Source of the DNA: Mesocentrotus franciscanus
Lineage: Eukaryota; Echinodermata; Echinoidea; Camarodonta; Strongylocentrotidae
Reading direction: 5' to 3'
Assembly (NCBI GenBank): GCA_037976565.1
Contig: CP137666.1
Coordinates: 55,856,740 to 55,920,739 of the forward strand
DNA: 64,000 bases
Every line of letters starts with the position of its first letter. Position 1 is the first letter of the stretch. The notes beneath the pieces were generated by a model, which saw nothing but the letters and a program-made list of their open reading frames with translations, did no database searches and was not told the origin of the DNA. The position numbers were made by a program, and so were the translations under genes. Of this stretch, positions 1 through 11,727 are shown piece by piece.

Positions 1-114
1 GAATGTCGGTAACTAAGGGGGCATTTTTGTATTTTGGGTTTAAACTGTGATATATTATCTTTCCCTCTATAGTGTTTGGCAGGTGAAGTGCATTTGTGGA
101 AGCCTCGGACTTCG

Positions 115-914
115 CCGCCACTGCCAGAATCATCTGAGCAGGACATTGCCTCTCGCCTTAGCCTTGCTGATCACACTGTCCAACACTGCAATGTCATCAA
201 GCTGCTTGGAGTGTTTATTCAGTCCAATCTCAAATGGGACACGCGTGTAAAATCAATGATCCGTAGAAGCAACAGTCCCCTCTACTTACTCTGCAGATTG
301 AAACACCATGGCCTGCCCCCTCATGGACTAGTGACCATATACCTGAGCATCGTTCAACCCGTCTTGGAATACGCTGTCCCAGTCTGGTCGGGCGACATCG
401 CGAGAAACAAGGAGAATCCAAAGCATGCTTGCCAGATCATCCTGGGTCGTGATATACGCTACTCTGATGCTATAGATCAGCTAAAGCTACCAACCCTCAG
501 AGACAGAAGGTACAGTCTTTGTGTCACGTTAGCTGAATCAATGTTGGACCCTTCTTCAAGGTCCATCACTTTGCCCGCGTAATAAACATGGGTACAACAC
601 CAGGAACACTGACAAATTTGTGAACTTGTGAAGGACTGAAAGACACAGAAATAGTCCAACCCCCTTCCTTACTAGTCTCTTGTGAACTAAAATACTAATT
701 TTACCCTATTTTATTTTTATATACATGCTATGGCTACAATGTATTTCCCTTAGATTATGTACATGTATAAGTCTTAATGTCAAATTGTATCATATTTACT
801 TTGTATTGTATTTATTTGAAATTTTTATGATGTAAATTCCACTCAATTCCACTCTTGAGCTGCCATCTGGTTTTTAATAATTACCTTTTCAAATCGATCA
901 AATCAAATCAAATC
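115..914 (+). mobile_element. 3' end of a non-LTR retrotransposon (LINE), copy 1
   Basis: Frame 1 from about 121 to 582 encodes the C-terminal part of a reverse transcriptase ORF: 'KLLGVFIQSNLKWD', then 'VLEYAVPVW', then 'DAIDQLKLPTLRDRR'. This order is typical after the thumb of Jockey/CR1-like LINE polymerases. The catalytic palm (YADD-type motif) is absent, so the copy is 5'-truncated. One-base losses after 'MLDP' (around 559-580) shift the frame and remove the usual ending. About 330 bp of AT-rich 3' UTR follows and ends in tandem CAAAT repeats at 895-914, a usual LINE tail. The element is dead and would have depended on a full-length relative. Confidence 0.8.
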
Positions 915-2434
915 TGATGGTTCACTTCTTAGATTTTGTAATATGCAATTTGTGCTATCAATTCAATTTTAGGAATGCAAATTTGCCATTTGCCATACCA
1001 AAACTGCCCTCATTTATTAAAACTGTATAACAGTTCAATAACAGTTTTTTTTTCTTTTTGAGGGGGTCTGTACTAAAGATAAACTTTACTTTTATACCTC
1101 TGCCACATAGTACAGCAGGAAGCATTAAGGTTAATTGTTCTTTCTTTGAAAATATACACGACAAAATTCAATCAAATTTGGCAGGGATCATTCATTAGAA
1201 ATGATACGTTGTTGCAGTACCTTGCCCCCTCGTTATTTTCCCACAAAAATTGTTGGAATTTAACATTTTCATTTTTTGACCTGCAAATGGGACATAGTAC
1301 CTTTAAACACAAGGTCCATTGGCCTCTTGTTATACATGTTCATCTATGTTATAATGAAGGTATTGAAACTATATTGATACGCGATTATGGATTAAGAGAA
1401 AAAATCACACAAAAAGCAAATGTCTTACCAACTGTCATTTGATGCCATATAAGATACTCGTATGTTTGGAATTTTCCATTCCCAAAAGCATTACCGTTAA
1501 TTATGTTATTAATATGTAATTGTTCTGCTGTTTTGTCTTTCACACTGAATGCATGGGCGTTTTAAGTACCGGTACATTTTAATGTTCTTGAAAGTCTATT
1601 ACAAAAACTGAGTGTAACAACTATTCAGTTGTATTATCATGAAAACGGTGCATTTAGAGATCTATTTTCCTATGTTCATACTTGTTTATACATTTTATAT
1701 TAAAATAACCTAACACATTTTACCATGACCATGTTTGGTGTTGGTTATTACTTCATGTGTCAACAAACACACACACGTTTTAAGTGTAATCAGTTTTGAG
1801 AGGTTTCAAGAAATCTACAGTGTTGGCAGCCCAAAATTTTGTGGCAAAAATTAACTTAAATTGTATAATGATATGCATGAAAGAGGATGTCATTTTAAAC
1901 ACAGTTCTGCAAGGATTTTCAAAACAAATGTTTTGATGACAGAATGCCCTATTTGGGTTTACTAGCCTGTTGTACACAGAAAACCTCAATTTCAGTTTCT
2001 TAAAATTTTCAGCAGTTTTGTTCCAATATCACTTTATTAACAAAGGAAGAAATAGTACATATACTTGTATAGATACTACAAAATAAAAAGTATATAGAAG
2101 TAGAAAGAGAAGAAGCCCAGGTCATGTTTTATTATTAACAATGCAGGGCTAATACTTCATATTATTCATAAAGTAGAAAATTATTAACGGACACGTTTAA
2201 CATATCATCTGTTTGGGGTCACAAGGGCGCTAACTCCATGTCAAAGTAATATAGATCAATGCCATTGTGGCTCCAAACAGACGATGTTACATGAATTCGA
2301 AATGAATAAATAGAATTTAGAAACAATATTTGTGACTGATGTGTAAGTAACATATGGAAAACAAACTAATTTTACCTGAACTCTATATACATTCATACAA
2401 AAGCTGTTGAACAAGTATGAATGATGAATTAAAC

Positions 2435-2700
2435 ATAAACAGAAACAGGAACGAGAGGAATGAAAGGAAGCAGAAGGAGAGAGGAGCATTGGGATGAAAA
2501 GGAGTAGGAGAGAATATGAGGGCAGAAGAAGAAAAGAAGAAGAGAGAGAATAAAAAGAAGGGAACAGAGCAGAAAAGAAAAGGAGGAAGGAGAAGAAACA
2601 CAAAGGGTTCAAGAAACAAAGGAAGAAGAGAGCAAGGAAAGAAGCTGCTGAGAAAGAGTAAGAATGTGGAATATGCATTTATTAAGACTTCAGAAGGCTG
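2435..2700 (+). repeat. Purine-rich (GA/AAG) tract
   Basis: About 260 bp is almost wholly A and G on the + strand, so it reads as Lys/Arg/Glu on + and Leu/Ser/Phe on -. The other copy of the block (about 11250-11500) has several one- and two-base indels here that change the frame. That argues against a conserved Lys/Arg-rich protein at 2516-2728. Confidence 0.7.
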
Positions 2701-2922
2701 TGGCCCTCCCAAAATGGCTCATCCTTAGAGCAGTAAATTGAAAAGGAAGAAGTTACTGCAATCTTTGATACGGTGTAAAATAAATTATACAGATGTGTCC
2801 TTGTAACAAACACAATCAAACAAGATGTGACACAAAGAATTACCCCAAGTCTTGATCAAATATTTGAATCAAATTACCATACAAAATGAGTGCTTCATAG
2901 CATGTTTGTGGCTTTTCTAAAT

Positions 2923-3422
2923 NNNNNNNNNNNNNNNNNNNNNNNNNNNNNNNNNNNNNNNNNNNNNNNNNNNNNNNNNNNNNNNNNNNNNNNNNNNNNN
3001 NNNNNNNNNNNNNNNNNNNNNNNNNNNNNNNNNNNNNNNNNNNNNNNNNNNNNNNNNNNNNNNNNNNNNNNNNNNNNNNNNNNNNNNNNNNNNNNNNNNN
3101 NNNNNNNNNNNNNNNNNNNNNNNNNNNNNNNNNNNNNNNNNNNNNNNNNNNNNNNNNNNNNNNNNNNNNNNNNNNNNNNNNNNNNNNNNNNNNNNNNNNN
3201 NNNNNNNNNNNNNNNNNNNNNNNNNNNNNNNNNNNNNNNNNNNNNNNNNNNNNNNNNNNNNNNNNNNNNNNNNNNNNNNNNNNNNNNNNNNNNNNNNNNN
3301 NNNNNNNNNNNNNNNNNNNNNNNNNNNNNNNNNNNNNNNNNNNNNNNNNNNNNNNNNNNNNNNNNNNNNNNNNNNNNNNNNNNNNNNNNNNNNNNNNNNN
3401 NNNNNNNNNNNNNNNNNNNNNN
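2923..3422. other. Assembly gap (500 N)
   Basis: There are exactly 500 Ns, a conventional placeholder length for a gap of unknown size. Open frames reported across it are meaningless. Confidence 0.99.
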
Positions 3423-4365
3423 TTAAATTTGAAAAACAAAACCAACATTCTGCTGTGTCTCTAATGATGCATCCATGTCCACTGATAGACGCTTGTAGGT
3501 TATACAGTAGGACTTTAGTGTTTAGGTGTTTTGTTTTTGTTTTATAACGTGCAAAGTTTATCACTAGATTTTGTTTGCATATGTTTCTTTTATTATTCAT
3601 TGAACAGATTACCTGGTTGGCATTCATGCAAGCAAGCCCTACAACTTGTAGTACAAGTGTCATTTGTCAACACTCCATACAAACCAGCCCAGTATTGTGA
3701 TGGAAACTAAGCTGAATGTATCCTTATTGAGTGTATGCGTTCAAATGAAAACAAAATAAAATTATCTTAGTTAATGATGGGTTATACATTGCTAATCTCC
3801 TGTTACAGATACTGATGTTTTTCTTCATATCCCTTGCAATCCCTTCTCTTTAACAACCCTGGGAGCTGGCCTCAGAAGTTGTTTTCTTTATGAAGGAATG
3901 TTACTACAGTCAAACGACTTGTAATACTTTTTGTTTTTAATTGTCCGTGCTAAAACCTAGTTGATACATATAATAATATAGTTGGGAGAATTCAAAATCA
4001 AGCATATCATTTTTTCCAATTGTTATCATTAATACTGGCCTGTTTTCCTCAAACTTTCAGATTATCTTTAAATGTACATCTAGCATTGAAGTCACTACCT
4101 TATCACCATTTTCTCTCATCTGAACAATGTTAACAAGTCCCTTTAATGAAGCTTGCACAACAAATAATTTTATTTGTAAAGGTATGAACTAGTAATATCC
4201 AAGAGATCAGCTTAAATATAAAGGACAACTTTATTTTTAAGACCTGTTAGATTTGTCAAAGGAGAAATGGCCAGTGTTACATATTTATTTTTTTAAAGTT
4301 GAAATACAGTGTATACACCAAATGTATGATCATCTAAAGGTCTGTTAGAATGTGGTCTGCTCTCA
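3423..4365. other. AT-rich sequence without a recognised gene
   Basis: This is unique-looking sequence to the right of the gap. It does not continue the duplicated block. No long frame, splice-bounded exon or RNA gene was recognised. Confidence 0.5.
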
Positions 4366-4831
4366 ATTCATAAGGACCGCTATTTATGAGGACAGCTATT
4401 CATAAGGATCACTATTCATAAGGACCGCTATTCAAGAGGACCACTATTCATAATTTGAGAAAAGGGTCATTATTCATAAGGACCGCTATTTATAATTGAA
4501 TAAGAGGGTTGCTATTCATAATATATGAGAAGAGGATCGCTATTCATAATACAAAATCGGGGTCATTACTCATGAGGGTTCCTCTTCATTATACGACAAA
4601 GGGTCGCTATTTATAATACGAGAAGAGGGTCGCTATTCATAATGCGAGAAGAGGGTCGCCATTCATAATGCGGAATGAGGTCGTTGTTCAAAATATGCGG
4701 AGAGGGTCTTTATTCATAAAGACCGCTATTCATAATCGAAGGGGGTCGCTATTCATAATACGAGAAGAGGGTTGCTATTCATAATACGGAAAAGGTCTCT
4801 ATTCATAATACGGAAAGGGTCGCCATTCATA
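4366..4831 (+). repeat. Degenerate 24-27-bp minisatellite
   Basis: About 17-19 head-to-tail units of the form 'gggtcgctattcataat' plus a variable spacer such as 'acgagaaga'. The left part uses 'aaggaccgctattcat' instead. Units differ by substitutions and small indels, so the array is old. A short inverted piece of the same family lies at 6704-6768. Confidence 0.9.
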
Positions 4832-4861
4832 GAATTAAATAGGCAAATAAAATGATATTAA

Positions 4862-5170
4862 AGGTAATACAAAGTTTTGGTATGGGGTCATGAATTTGGT
4901 TAAAATGAACATATTGGAAGCATATGCGATCCTACAATTTTCAGTGATCGTTGTCGCAGTTGAAATCAAGTCTAAAGATGAAATCGTAAATAATAAACTC
5001 CTTTATGTTGTATAGCTCCCTCTCAAGGTCAAAATATTAATTTAGCTTTAAAACAATGTTTCTTGACTAAAATCAACCGTTTGGCTATTCCCGTTTGGAA
5101 ATCATATATCAAAATTTTAAAGAATCGCTATCCGGCCATTTTCAAAATTTCCAAAAACTTTGTATTGCCT
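4862..5170. mobile_element. MITE with TTAA target duplications (piggyBac-like ends)
   Basis: The left end 'aggtaatacaaagttttgg' and the inverted right end 'aggcaatacaaagtttttgg' form a near-perfect terminal inverted repeat. Both ends are flanked by TTAA (4858-4861 and 5171-5174), the target duplication of piggyBac and some Kolobok/Sola elements. The 309-bp interior has no transposase frame, so this is a non-autonomous copy. It sits 30 bp downstream of the minisatellite. Confidence 0.7.
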
Positions 5171-5174
5171 TTAA

Positions 5175-6700
5175 GAAAGGGAGGGCTGGGGATATTTCAT
5201 ATGTAATGATGTGTTCTGTAATAGATCTTGTTTCATGACAATTCACGTCAGCCTTACTCATTTGTTTTGTTCCCTTTATTGTAATTTTATATTTTGCTTT
5301 GGCTGTTTAAAGTAATGTAAACATGGATTTGAACAATTATTACGTGTATTTTCTGTGTTTGGTTGGAATTTATCATGTCTCGAATCAACTACGGTAATGT
5401 TTTCTTTAAAAATTCTGAACCTGCATGCATATTTGTATTTACATTCCATAATTTTCCTGGCGTTCGTTCTGTATTTATCATTATATCCTGCCCCTTGTTG
5501 CTAGATATCCCACCCTATAATAAATACAAAATCAAATTTCTCATATTATTTTTATTTGTATTTTGTTGCTCTATACCTTATCAGGCCTCCTTACCCGTCA
5601 CCACCACCACCCCCAATAAAATTGTGATTTTGATATGATTCATATTTGGATCACATTACCTCTTTGTACGCTACATGACGCGAAAACCTTCAAGGTCCGA
5701 AAATGTTCAAGCCCCCTATCCCCCAAACAAAACACAATTTTGAAGTGCCCCCTCCCCACCCCTCTCTGGGCAGTAACTAGGCTTATGGTCCGGTCCATCT
5801 CCTTTTGTTTTCGGTGTTAGGAAAGTTTCAGGAAATCAAGATTGTGGATAAATGAAGATAGGTTAATTGATATGATTACTAGTATCCTGAGGTTGGATAA
5901 TTCCTGGGAAAACGAAAATCTTGAAACTCTTCATTGGCTAAAATTGAGCTTCTGGGGCCTGGTCCTTGACTTCTGGGACTGGATTATGGCTAAGGCTATA
6001 TAATTTGTAGGTCCATAGGTCCTTTTAAAAGCTAATTTCCACAAAACATTATTGTTGTATAAACAATTACTAGTTCCTAAAATAGCATGGGCCTACTTGT
6101 TCTACTTATTGTCTCATGCAGTGGCGTCGCCAGGATAAGATCAGTCAGATAGGATTATTTGTGTGTTGGGTTTTACTTAATTTTGTTGTCACCACAGGAG
6201 CGGGCAAATATATTAGCTATATGTAGGTAATGGGGATGTCTCTATATAATTATCAAAGATAACAGGTACAATATACTTTTTAAAAGACAGGGAATGCCAC
6301 CATTCGAGTAACGCCTAACGGTCACAAAATCATGGTATAAAACCTAAGTCCCTACAACCTCCTCTCCATCGCTTTCTTCCTTTGCTGAGGGTTAGGGACA
6401 TGATAGATAAGCCCCTTGATGGCAACACCTTGACGAAAATTGTTGGTAATATGTACCTGTACCAAGGGAATGCTGCAGGGAGGGTGGGCCGAATGGTGCA
6501 TGGTGGACTGATTGGGGGGGGTGATGGGTCATGTACATAATTGTGTCACACCTTTTTCTTTATTTGTTCAGAAATGTATGTTTGTAATAAATGTTTTCGA
6601 CAAATATTCAAGGCCATCCCCCCACCATGGTTATGCCACAGCCATGGGGGTGTCCCCTTTTCAATATTTCCCTTATTATCATTTTGTTTGCTTATTTAAT
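5175..6700. other. Intergenic sequence, no recognised gene
   Basis: There are a few short open frames (for example 5363-5638 and 6512-6712) but no family motif, codon bias or splice context. Part of 6480-6660 has the C/G-run style of the gggggc repeat family. Confidence 0.4.
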
Positions 6701-6703
6701 TTT

Positions 6704-6768
6704 TATGAATAGCGACCCTCATTCAGTATTATGAATAGCAACCCTCGTTCCGCATTATGAATCTAGCG
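6704..6768 (-). repeat. Inverted fragment of the 4366-4831 minisatellite
   Basis: Units 'atgaatagcgaccctc' and 'atgaatagcaaccctcg' are reverse complements of the gggtcgctattcat units in the larger array about 1.9 kb upstream. Only two and a half units remain. Confidence 0.75.
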
Positions 6769-6819
6769 AGGTTACCCCATTAGAATATACGTTACATTTC
6801 TATAATATTGGTATCAATA

Positions 6820-7628
6820 GTCAGGTGGCTTACTGAAATTATCGTTACTTGCCGGATAAAAGCACCATTTTTGGTACAAGGCTTCCTTAGGACCTACTAA
6901 ACGATATTAGGCTAGGAGCCCCTGGCAAAATTTCAATTTAAGGGTGTGGGGTGGGGCGTCTTTTTGGAGCCCCCAAATGATTTTATAACATTGATTTATT
7001 GTTGTACAAATGCCATTTTTGGTACAGGGCTTCCTTAGGACCTACTGAACGATATTAGGGTAGGAGCCCCCGGCAAGAATATCATATAAGGGTGTGGGGC
7101 GGGGCATCGCCTCGTAGCCCCAAATAATTTAGAAGGTAATATAACATGTAACATTTATTTGTAGTTGTACAAACGCCATTTTGGGTACAGGGCTTCCTTA
7201 GGACCTACTTAGGACCTACTGAACGATATAAGGGTAGGAGCCCCCGGCAAGAGTATCGTATAAGGGTGTGAGGCAGGGTCGTCGCCTCGTAGCCCACAAA
7301 TAATTTATATGGTAATATAACTGAGTTGTTGTACAAACGCCATTTTTGATACAGGGCTTCATTAAGACCTGCTGAATGATGGTAGCTAGGGTAGGAGCCC
7401 CTGGCATAAATATTCATATATGTGTGATTGGGGACCCCATGCCATTGTACAAAAAAAACTCAATGTTATATATATTAGTTGTGGACTACGAGGCGACGCT
7501 GTCCCAGACCCTTATATGATATTCTTGCCAGGGGCTACCTAATATCGTTCAGTAGCAAGGTACCAAAAATGGTGCTTTTATCCGGCAAGTAACGATAGTC
7601 GATAAATTTGACGCTAAGCCACTTGACT
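6820..7628. mobile_element. Foldback element with internal tandem repeats
   Basis: The outer ends are inverted copies: 'atcgttacttgccggataaa' on the left, with its complement at about 7572-7602 and matching flanks (agtcaggtggctta / taagccacttgact). Inside are four direct copies of a roughly 150-165-bp unit starting near 6863, 7011, 7172 and 7337. Each contains 'gcttccttaggacctac' or a close variant and 'aggagcccc(t/c)ggca'. A fifth copy is inverted at about 7500-7600. No transposase frame is present. This fits a non-autonomous DNA transposon with an amplified subterminal unit. Confidence 0.75.
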
Positions 7629-7629
7629 A

Positions 7630-8370
7630 CAAGAGAACTGTACTGGTATGCTTATGAGTCTTAACGTTCTTTTAATCGGGAACAATGTCACAGACCTGTA
7701 TGACCTTTGAATATTTGATGTTCTTTGAAATTTGCCCCGAACATATTTTCAAGTCATTCTAAATGTGCAATTCATTTGATTTCAACCCCAAAAGTGTTCT
7801 GCAATACTTTACTTTATGTGTATACCATTGGTAGGATCTAAACACATGAGTACCTAGTATTTCAAGCTAACAATTAACTTGATATAATAGATGTGAAAAC
7901 AGTTATTTATTGTATACGTGGATGCTTTTTAAAGTTTTCAAAATTTGTTTTGCTCCTTAATTTCACAAATTCTATATAAACGCACAGTACGTTACTGGAT
8001 TGCCTCTTATTTTGTAACAGGCTATTCATTGAGCATTATCGACATGGCATCAGGAAGAGGTATGAACTATAAAACAATTTTTTTTATACATGATGTTTTT
8101 ATATTTGTTAATTTTTATTTATGGATGTACCTAACCCGAAAGATAAATCTTTCAAAACCTGGAGCATTTTTAATAACATAAAAACCAACTACATGTACCA
8201 TTGCTTTGAATGGCATGTTCATAAAATAACTGATAATGCTACTGCATAATTTTAGATCAAACTGTTGAGGCCCCTGTTTATGTATCATAATATGATTGTT
8301 TTGCACATGGATGCGTTGCTGGGTTCAATGTTGGAATTTGAAGTATTTATTTTTATTTTTAATTTTTTTA
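7630..8370. other. AT-rich sequence, no recognised gene
   Basis: No recognised family. A very short exon-like stretch ending in a GT donor at 8060 (start ATG 8044, peptide MASGR) was noted but is too short to support. Confidence 0.4.
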
Positions 8371-8378
8371 AACATCAC

Positions 8379-8384
8379 TTTATT
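8379..8384 (-). promoter_or_regulatory. Polyadenylation signal AATAAA (- strand)
   Basis: AATAAA on the - strand lies about 240 nt past the stop codon of the - strand ORF at 8626-8920, in an AT-rich 3'-UTR-like stretch. Its surroundings (AATAAAGTGAT...AGCCCAGG-complement...GCAGGGC-complement) recur in diverged form at about 2026-2150 and 10835-10960. The tail may therefore be a dispersed 3'-end repeat and not a unique gene end. Confidence 0.4.
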
Positions 8385-8625
8385 GTTCAAACTTGCACAA
8401 CAAAGGAGAAGATACAATAGCCCAGGACATTTCAATTTTACTGGAAAACGCAGGGCATTAAAAGTACATATAATTTTATATAAACAAAAAATAAACTAAT
8501 TTTACAACATAGTGAGGACTGAGGAGTTTTGGATATTCCTAGCTATAGATGAAATAAAAGGAGCTAAATATTGAAAATTCATTTAATATATCAACTGAAT
8601 CAATAGGAAGCATACATAATGAGTA

Positions 8626-8920
8626 TTATGAGAGTCTCATTTGGGTTAATGTGCCAGGCAATGAAAAGAGGCGAGCTTTAGAAAGAAAAATATTGGACTG
8701 GTTATCCTTACATTCTTGAAATGCGAAGAGGAATTTTGGTTTGTCTGTAGAGCTGATTTCCAAAGGAAGATACACCACAGAATATCCATTAGCGTGAATG
8801 TCGGTAACTAAGGGGGCATTTTTGTATTTTGGGTTTAAACTGTGATATATTATCTTTCCCTCTATAGTGTTTGGCAGGTGAAGTGCATTTGTGGAAGCCT
8901 CGGACTTCGCCGCCACTGCC
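8626..8920 (-). CDS. Unrecognised - strand ORF, possible terminal exon
   Basis: An open frame of about 98 codons reads leftwards to a TAA at 8628-8626. I do not recognise the protein. Visible features are an N-terminal stretch LHLPNTIEGKIIYHSL, then VTDIHANGYSVVYLPLEI, then a Lys/Phe-rich part; no signal peptide or membrane segment is seen. There is no ATG at the left end of the frame. Instead an AG at the junction ('ttcttggcag' on the - strand) could be a splice acceptor, which would make this a last exon. The polyadenylation signal at 8384-8379 supports a 3' end. The frame stops matching exactly where the + strand LINE fragment begins (about 8921). Positions 1-114 hold the same exon part in the left copy. 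It could instead be part of a repeat. Confidence 0.3.
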
Positions 8921-11727
8921 AAGAATCATCTGAGCAGGACATTGCCTCTCGCCTTAGCCTTGCTGATCACACTGTCCAACACTGCAATGTCATCAAGCTG
9001 CTTGGAGTGTTTATTCAGTCCAATCTCAAATGGGACACGCGTGTAAAATCAATGATCCGTAGAAGCAACAGTCCCCTCTACTTACTCTGCAGATTGAAAC
9101 ACCATGGCCTGCCCCCTCATGGACTAGTGACCATATACCTGAGCATCGTTCAACCCGTCTTGGAATACGCTGTCCCAGTCTGGTCGGGCGACATCGCGAG
9201 AAACAAGGAGAATCCAAAAGCATGCTTGCCAGATCATCCTGGGTCGTGATATACGCTACTCTGATGCTATAGATCAGCTAAAGCTACCAACCCTCAGAGA
9301 CAGAAGGTACAGTCTTTGTGTCACGTTAGCTGAATCAATGTTGGACCCTTCTTCAAAGGTCCATCACCCTTTGCCCCCGCGTAATAAACATGGGTACAAC
9401 ACCAGGAACACTGACAAATTTGTGAACTTGTGAAGGACTGAAAGACACAGAAATAGTCCAACCCCCTTCCTTACTAGTCTCTTGTGAACTAAAATACTAA
9501 TTTTACCCTATTTTATTTTTATATACATGCTATGGCTACAATGTATTTCCCTTAGATTATGTACATGTATAAGTCTTAATGTCAAATTGTATCATATTTA
9601 CTTTGTATTGTATTTATTTGAAATTTTTATGATGTAAATTCCACTCAATTCCACTCTTGAGCTGCCATCTGGTTTTTAATAATTACCTTTTCAAATCGAT
9701 CAAATCAAATCAAATCTGATGGTTCACTTCTTAGATTTTGTAATATGCAATTTGTGCTATCAATTCAATTTTAGGAATGCAAATTTGCCATTTGCCATAC
9801 CAAAACTGCCCTCATTTATTAAAACTGTATAACAGTTTTTTTTTTTTCTTTTTGAGGGGGGGGGGTCTGTACTAAAGATAAACTTTACTTTTATACCTCT
9901 GCCACATAGTACAGCAGGAAGCATTAAGGTTAATTGTTCTTTCTTTGAAAATATACACGACAAAATTCAATCAAATTTGGCAGGGATCATTCATTAGAAA
10001 TGATACGTTGTTGCAGTACCTTGCCCTCACGTTATTTTCCCACAAAAATTGTTGGAATTTAACCTTTTCATTTTTTTGACCTGCAAATGGGACATAGTAC
10101 CTTTAAACACAAGGTCCATTGGCCTCTTGTTATACATGTTCATCTATGTTATAATGAAGGTATTGAAACTATATTGATACGCGATTATGGATTAAGAGAA
10201 AAAATCACACAAAAAGCAAATGTCTTACCAACTGTCATTTGATGCCATATAAGATACTCGTATGTTTGGAATTTTCCATTCCCAAAGAAGCATTACCGTT
10301 AATTATGTTATTAATATGTAATTGTTCTGCTGTTTTGTCTTTCACACTGAATGCATGGGCGTTTTAAGTACCGGTACATTTTTAATGTTCTTGAAAGTCT
10401 ATTACAAAAACTGAGTGTAACAACTATTCAGTTGTATTATCATGAAAACGGTGCATTTAGAGATCTATTTTCCTATGTTCATACTTGTTTATACATTTTA
10501 TATTAAAATAACCTAACACATTTTACCATGACCATGTTTGGTGTTGGTTATTACTTCATGTGTCAACAAACACACACACGTTTTAAGTGTAATCAGTTTT
10601 GAGAGGTTTCAAGAAATCTACAGTGTTGGCAGCCCAAAATTTTGTGGCAAAATTAACTTAAATTGTATAATGATATGCATGAAAGAGGATGTCATTTTAA
10701 ACACAGTTCTGCAAGGATTTTCAAAACAAATGTTTTGATGACAGAATGCCCTATTTGGGTTTACTAGCCTGTTGTACACAGAAAACCTCAATTTCAGTTT
10801 CTTAAAATTTTCAGCAGTTTTTGTTCCAATATCACTTTATTAACAAAGGAAGAAATAGTACATATACTTGTATAGATACTACAAAATAAAAAAGTATATA
10901 GAAGTAGAAAAGAGAATAAGCCCAGGTCATGTTTTATTATTAACAATGCAGGGCTAATACTTCATATTATTCATAAAGTAGAAAATTATTAACGGACACG
11001 TTTAACATATCATCTGTTTGGGGTCACAAGGGCGCTAACTCCATGTCAAAGTAATATAGATCAATGCCATTGTGGCTCGAACAGACGATGTTACATGAAT
11101 TCGAAATGAATAAATAGAATTTAGAAACAATATTTGTGACTGATGTGTAAGTAACATATGGAAAACAAACTAATTTTACCTGAACTCTATATACATTCAT
11201 ACAAAAGCTGTTGAACAAGTATGAATGATGAATTAAACATAAACAGAAACAGGAACGAGAGGAATGAAAGGAAGCAGAAGGAGAGAGGAGCATTGGGATG
11301 AAAAGGAGTAGGAGAGAATATGAGGGCAGAAGAAGAAAGAAGAAGAGAGAGAGAATAAAAGAAGGGGAACAGAGCAGAAAAGAAAAGGAGGAAGGAGAAG
11401 AAACACAAAGGGTTCAAGAAACAAAGGAAGAAGAGAGCAAGGAAAGAAGCTGCTGAGAAAGAGTAAGAATGTGGAATATGCATTTATTAAGACTTCAGAA
11501 GGCTGTGGCCCTCCCAAAATGGCTCATCCTTAGAGCAGTAAATTGAAAAGGAAGAAGTTACTGCAATCTTTGATACGGTGTAAAATAAATTATACAGATG
11601 TGTCCTTGTAACAAACACAATCAAACAAGATGTGACACAAAGAATTACCCCAAGTCTTGATCAAATATTTGAATCAAATTACCATACAAAATGAGTGCTT
11701 CATAGCATGTTTGTGGCTTTTCTAAAT
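8796..11727 (+). repeat. Right copy of the 2.9-kb duplicated block
   Basis: It matches 1-2922 with an offset of about 8.8 kb. It continues past 11727 into sequence that the left copy would have reached had the N gap not interrupted it. To its left, 8626-8795 may also belong to the unit but cannot be compared because the window starts at the equivalent of 8796. Confidence 0.95.
8921..9716 (+). mobile_element. 3' end of a LINE, copy 2
   Basis: This has the same reverse-transcriptase C-terminus as 115-914. An extra A at about 9216-9220 breaks the frame after 'NKENPK'. The downstream part is intact in another frame and ends with 'PLPPRNKHGYNTRNTDKF' and a stop near 9431, the usual ending for Jockey/CR1-like polymerases. 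The 3' UTR ends with CAAAT repeats at about 9698-9716. Confidence 0.8.

Larger units (their letters stand above)
1..2922 (+). repeat. Left copy of a 2.9-kb duplicated block
   Basis: This stretch is repeated almost base for base at 8796-11727. It begins inside the unit at the window edge and stops abruptly at the N gap. Differences are mainly single-base homopolymer changes (for example the T and G runs near 1046-1066), one roughly 10-bp deletion near 1040 in the other copy, and a few substitutions. The block holds a LINE 3' end, AT-rich sequence and a purine-rich tract. It is either a recent tandem duplication or an unmerged allelic contig. Confidence 0.95.

Noticed and set aside
2516..2728. 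Lys/Arg/Glu-rich 70-codon frame
   Set aside because: It comes from a purine-rich tract, and the second copy of the block carries frame-changing indels at the same place.
2840..3663. Open frames of 178-248 codons across the N gap
   Set aside because: They consist almost wholly of unknown residues from the 500 Ns.
8044..8059. Very short exon-like stretch (MASGR) with acceptor and donor
   Set aside because: Sixteen coding bases carry too little information, and no next exon was found.
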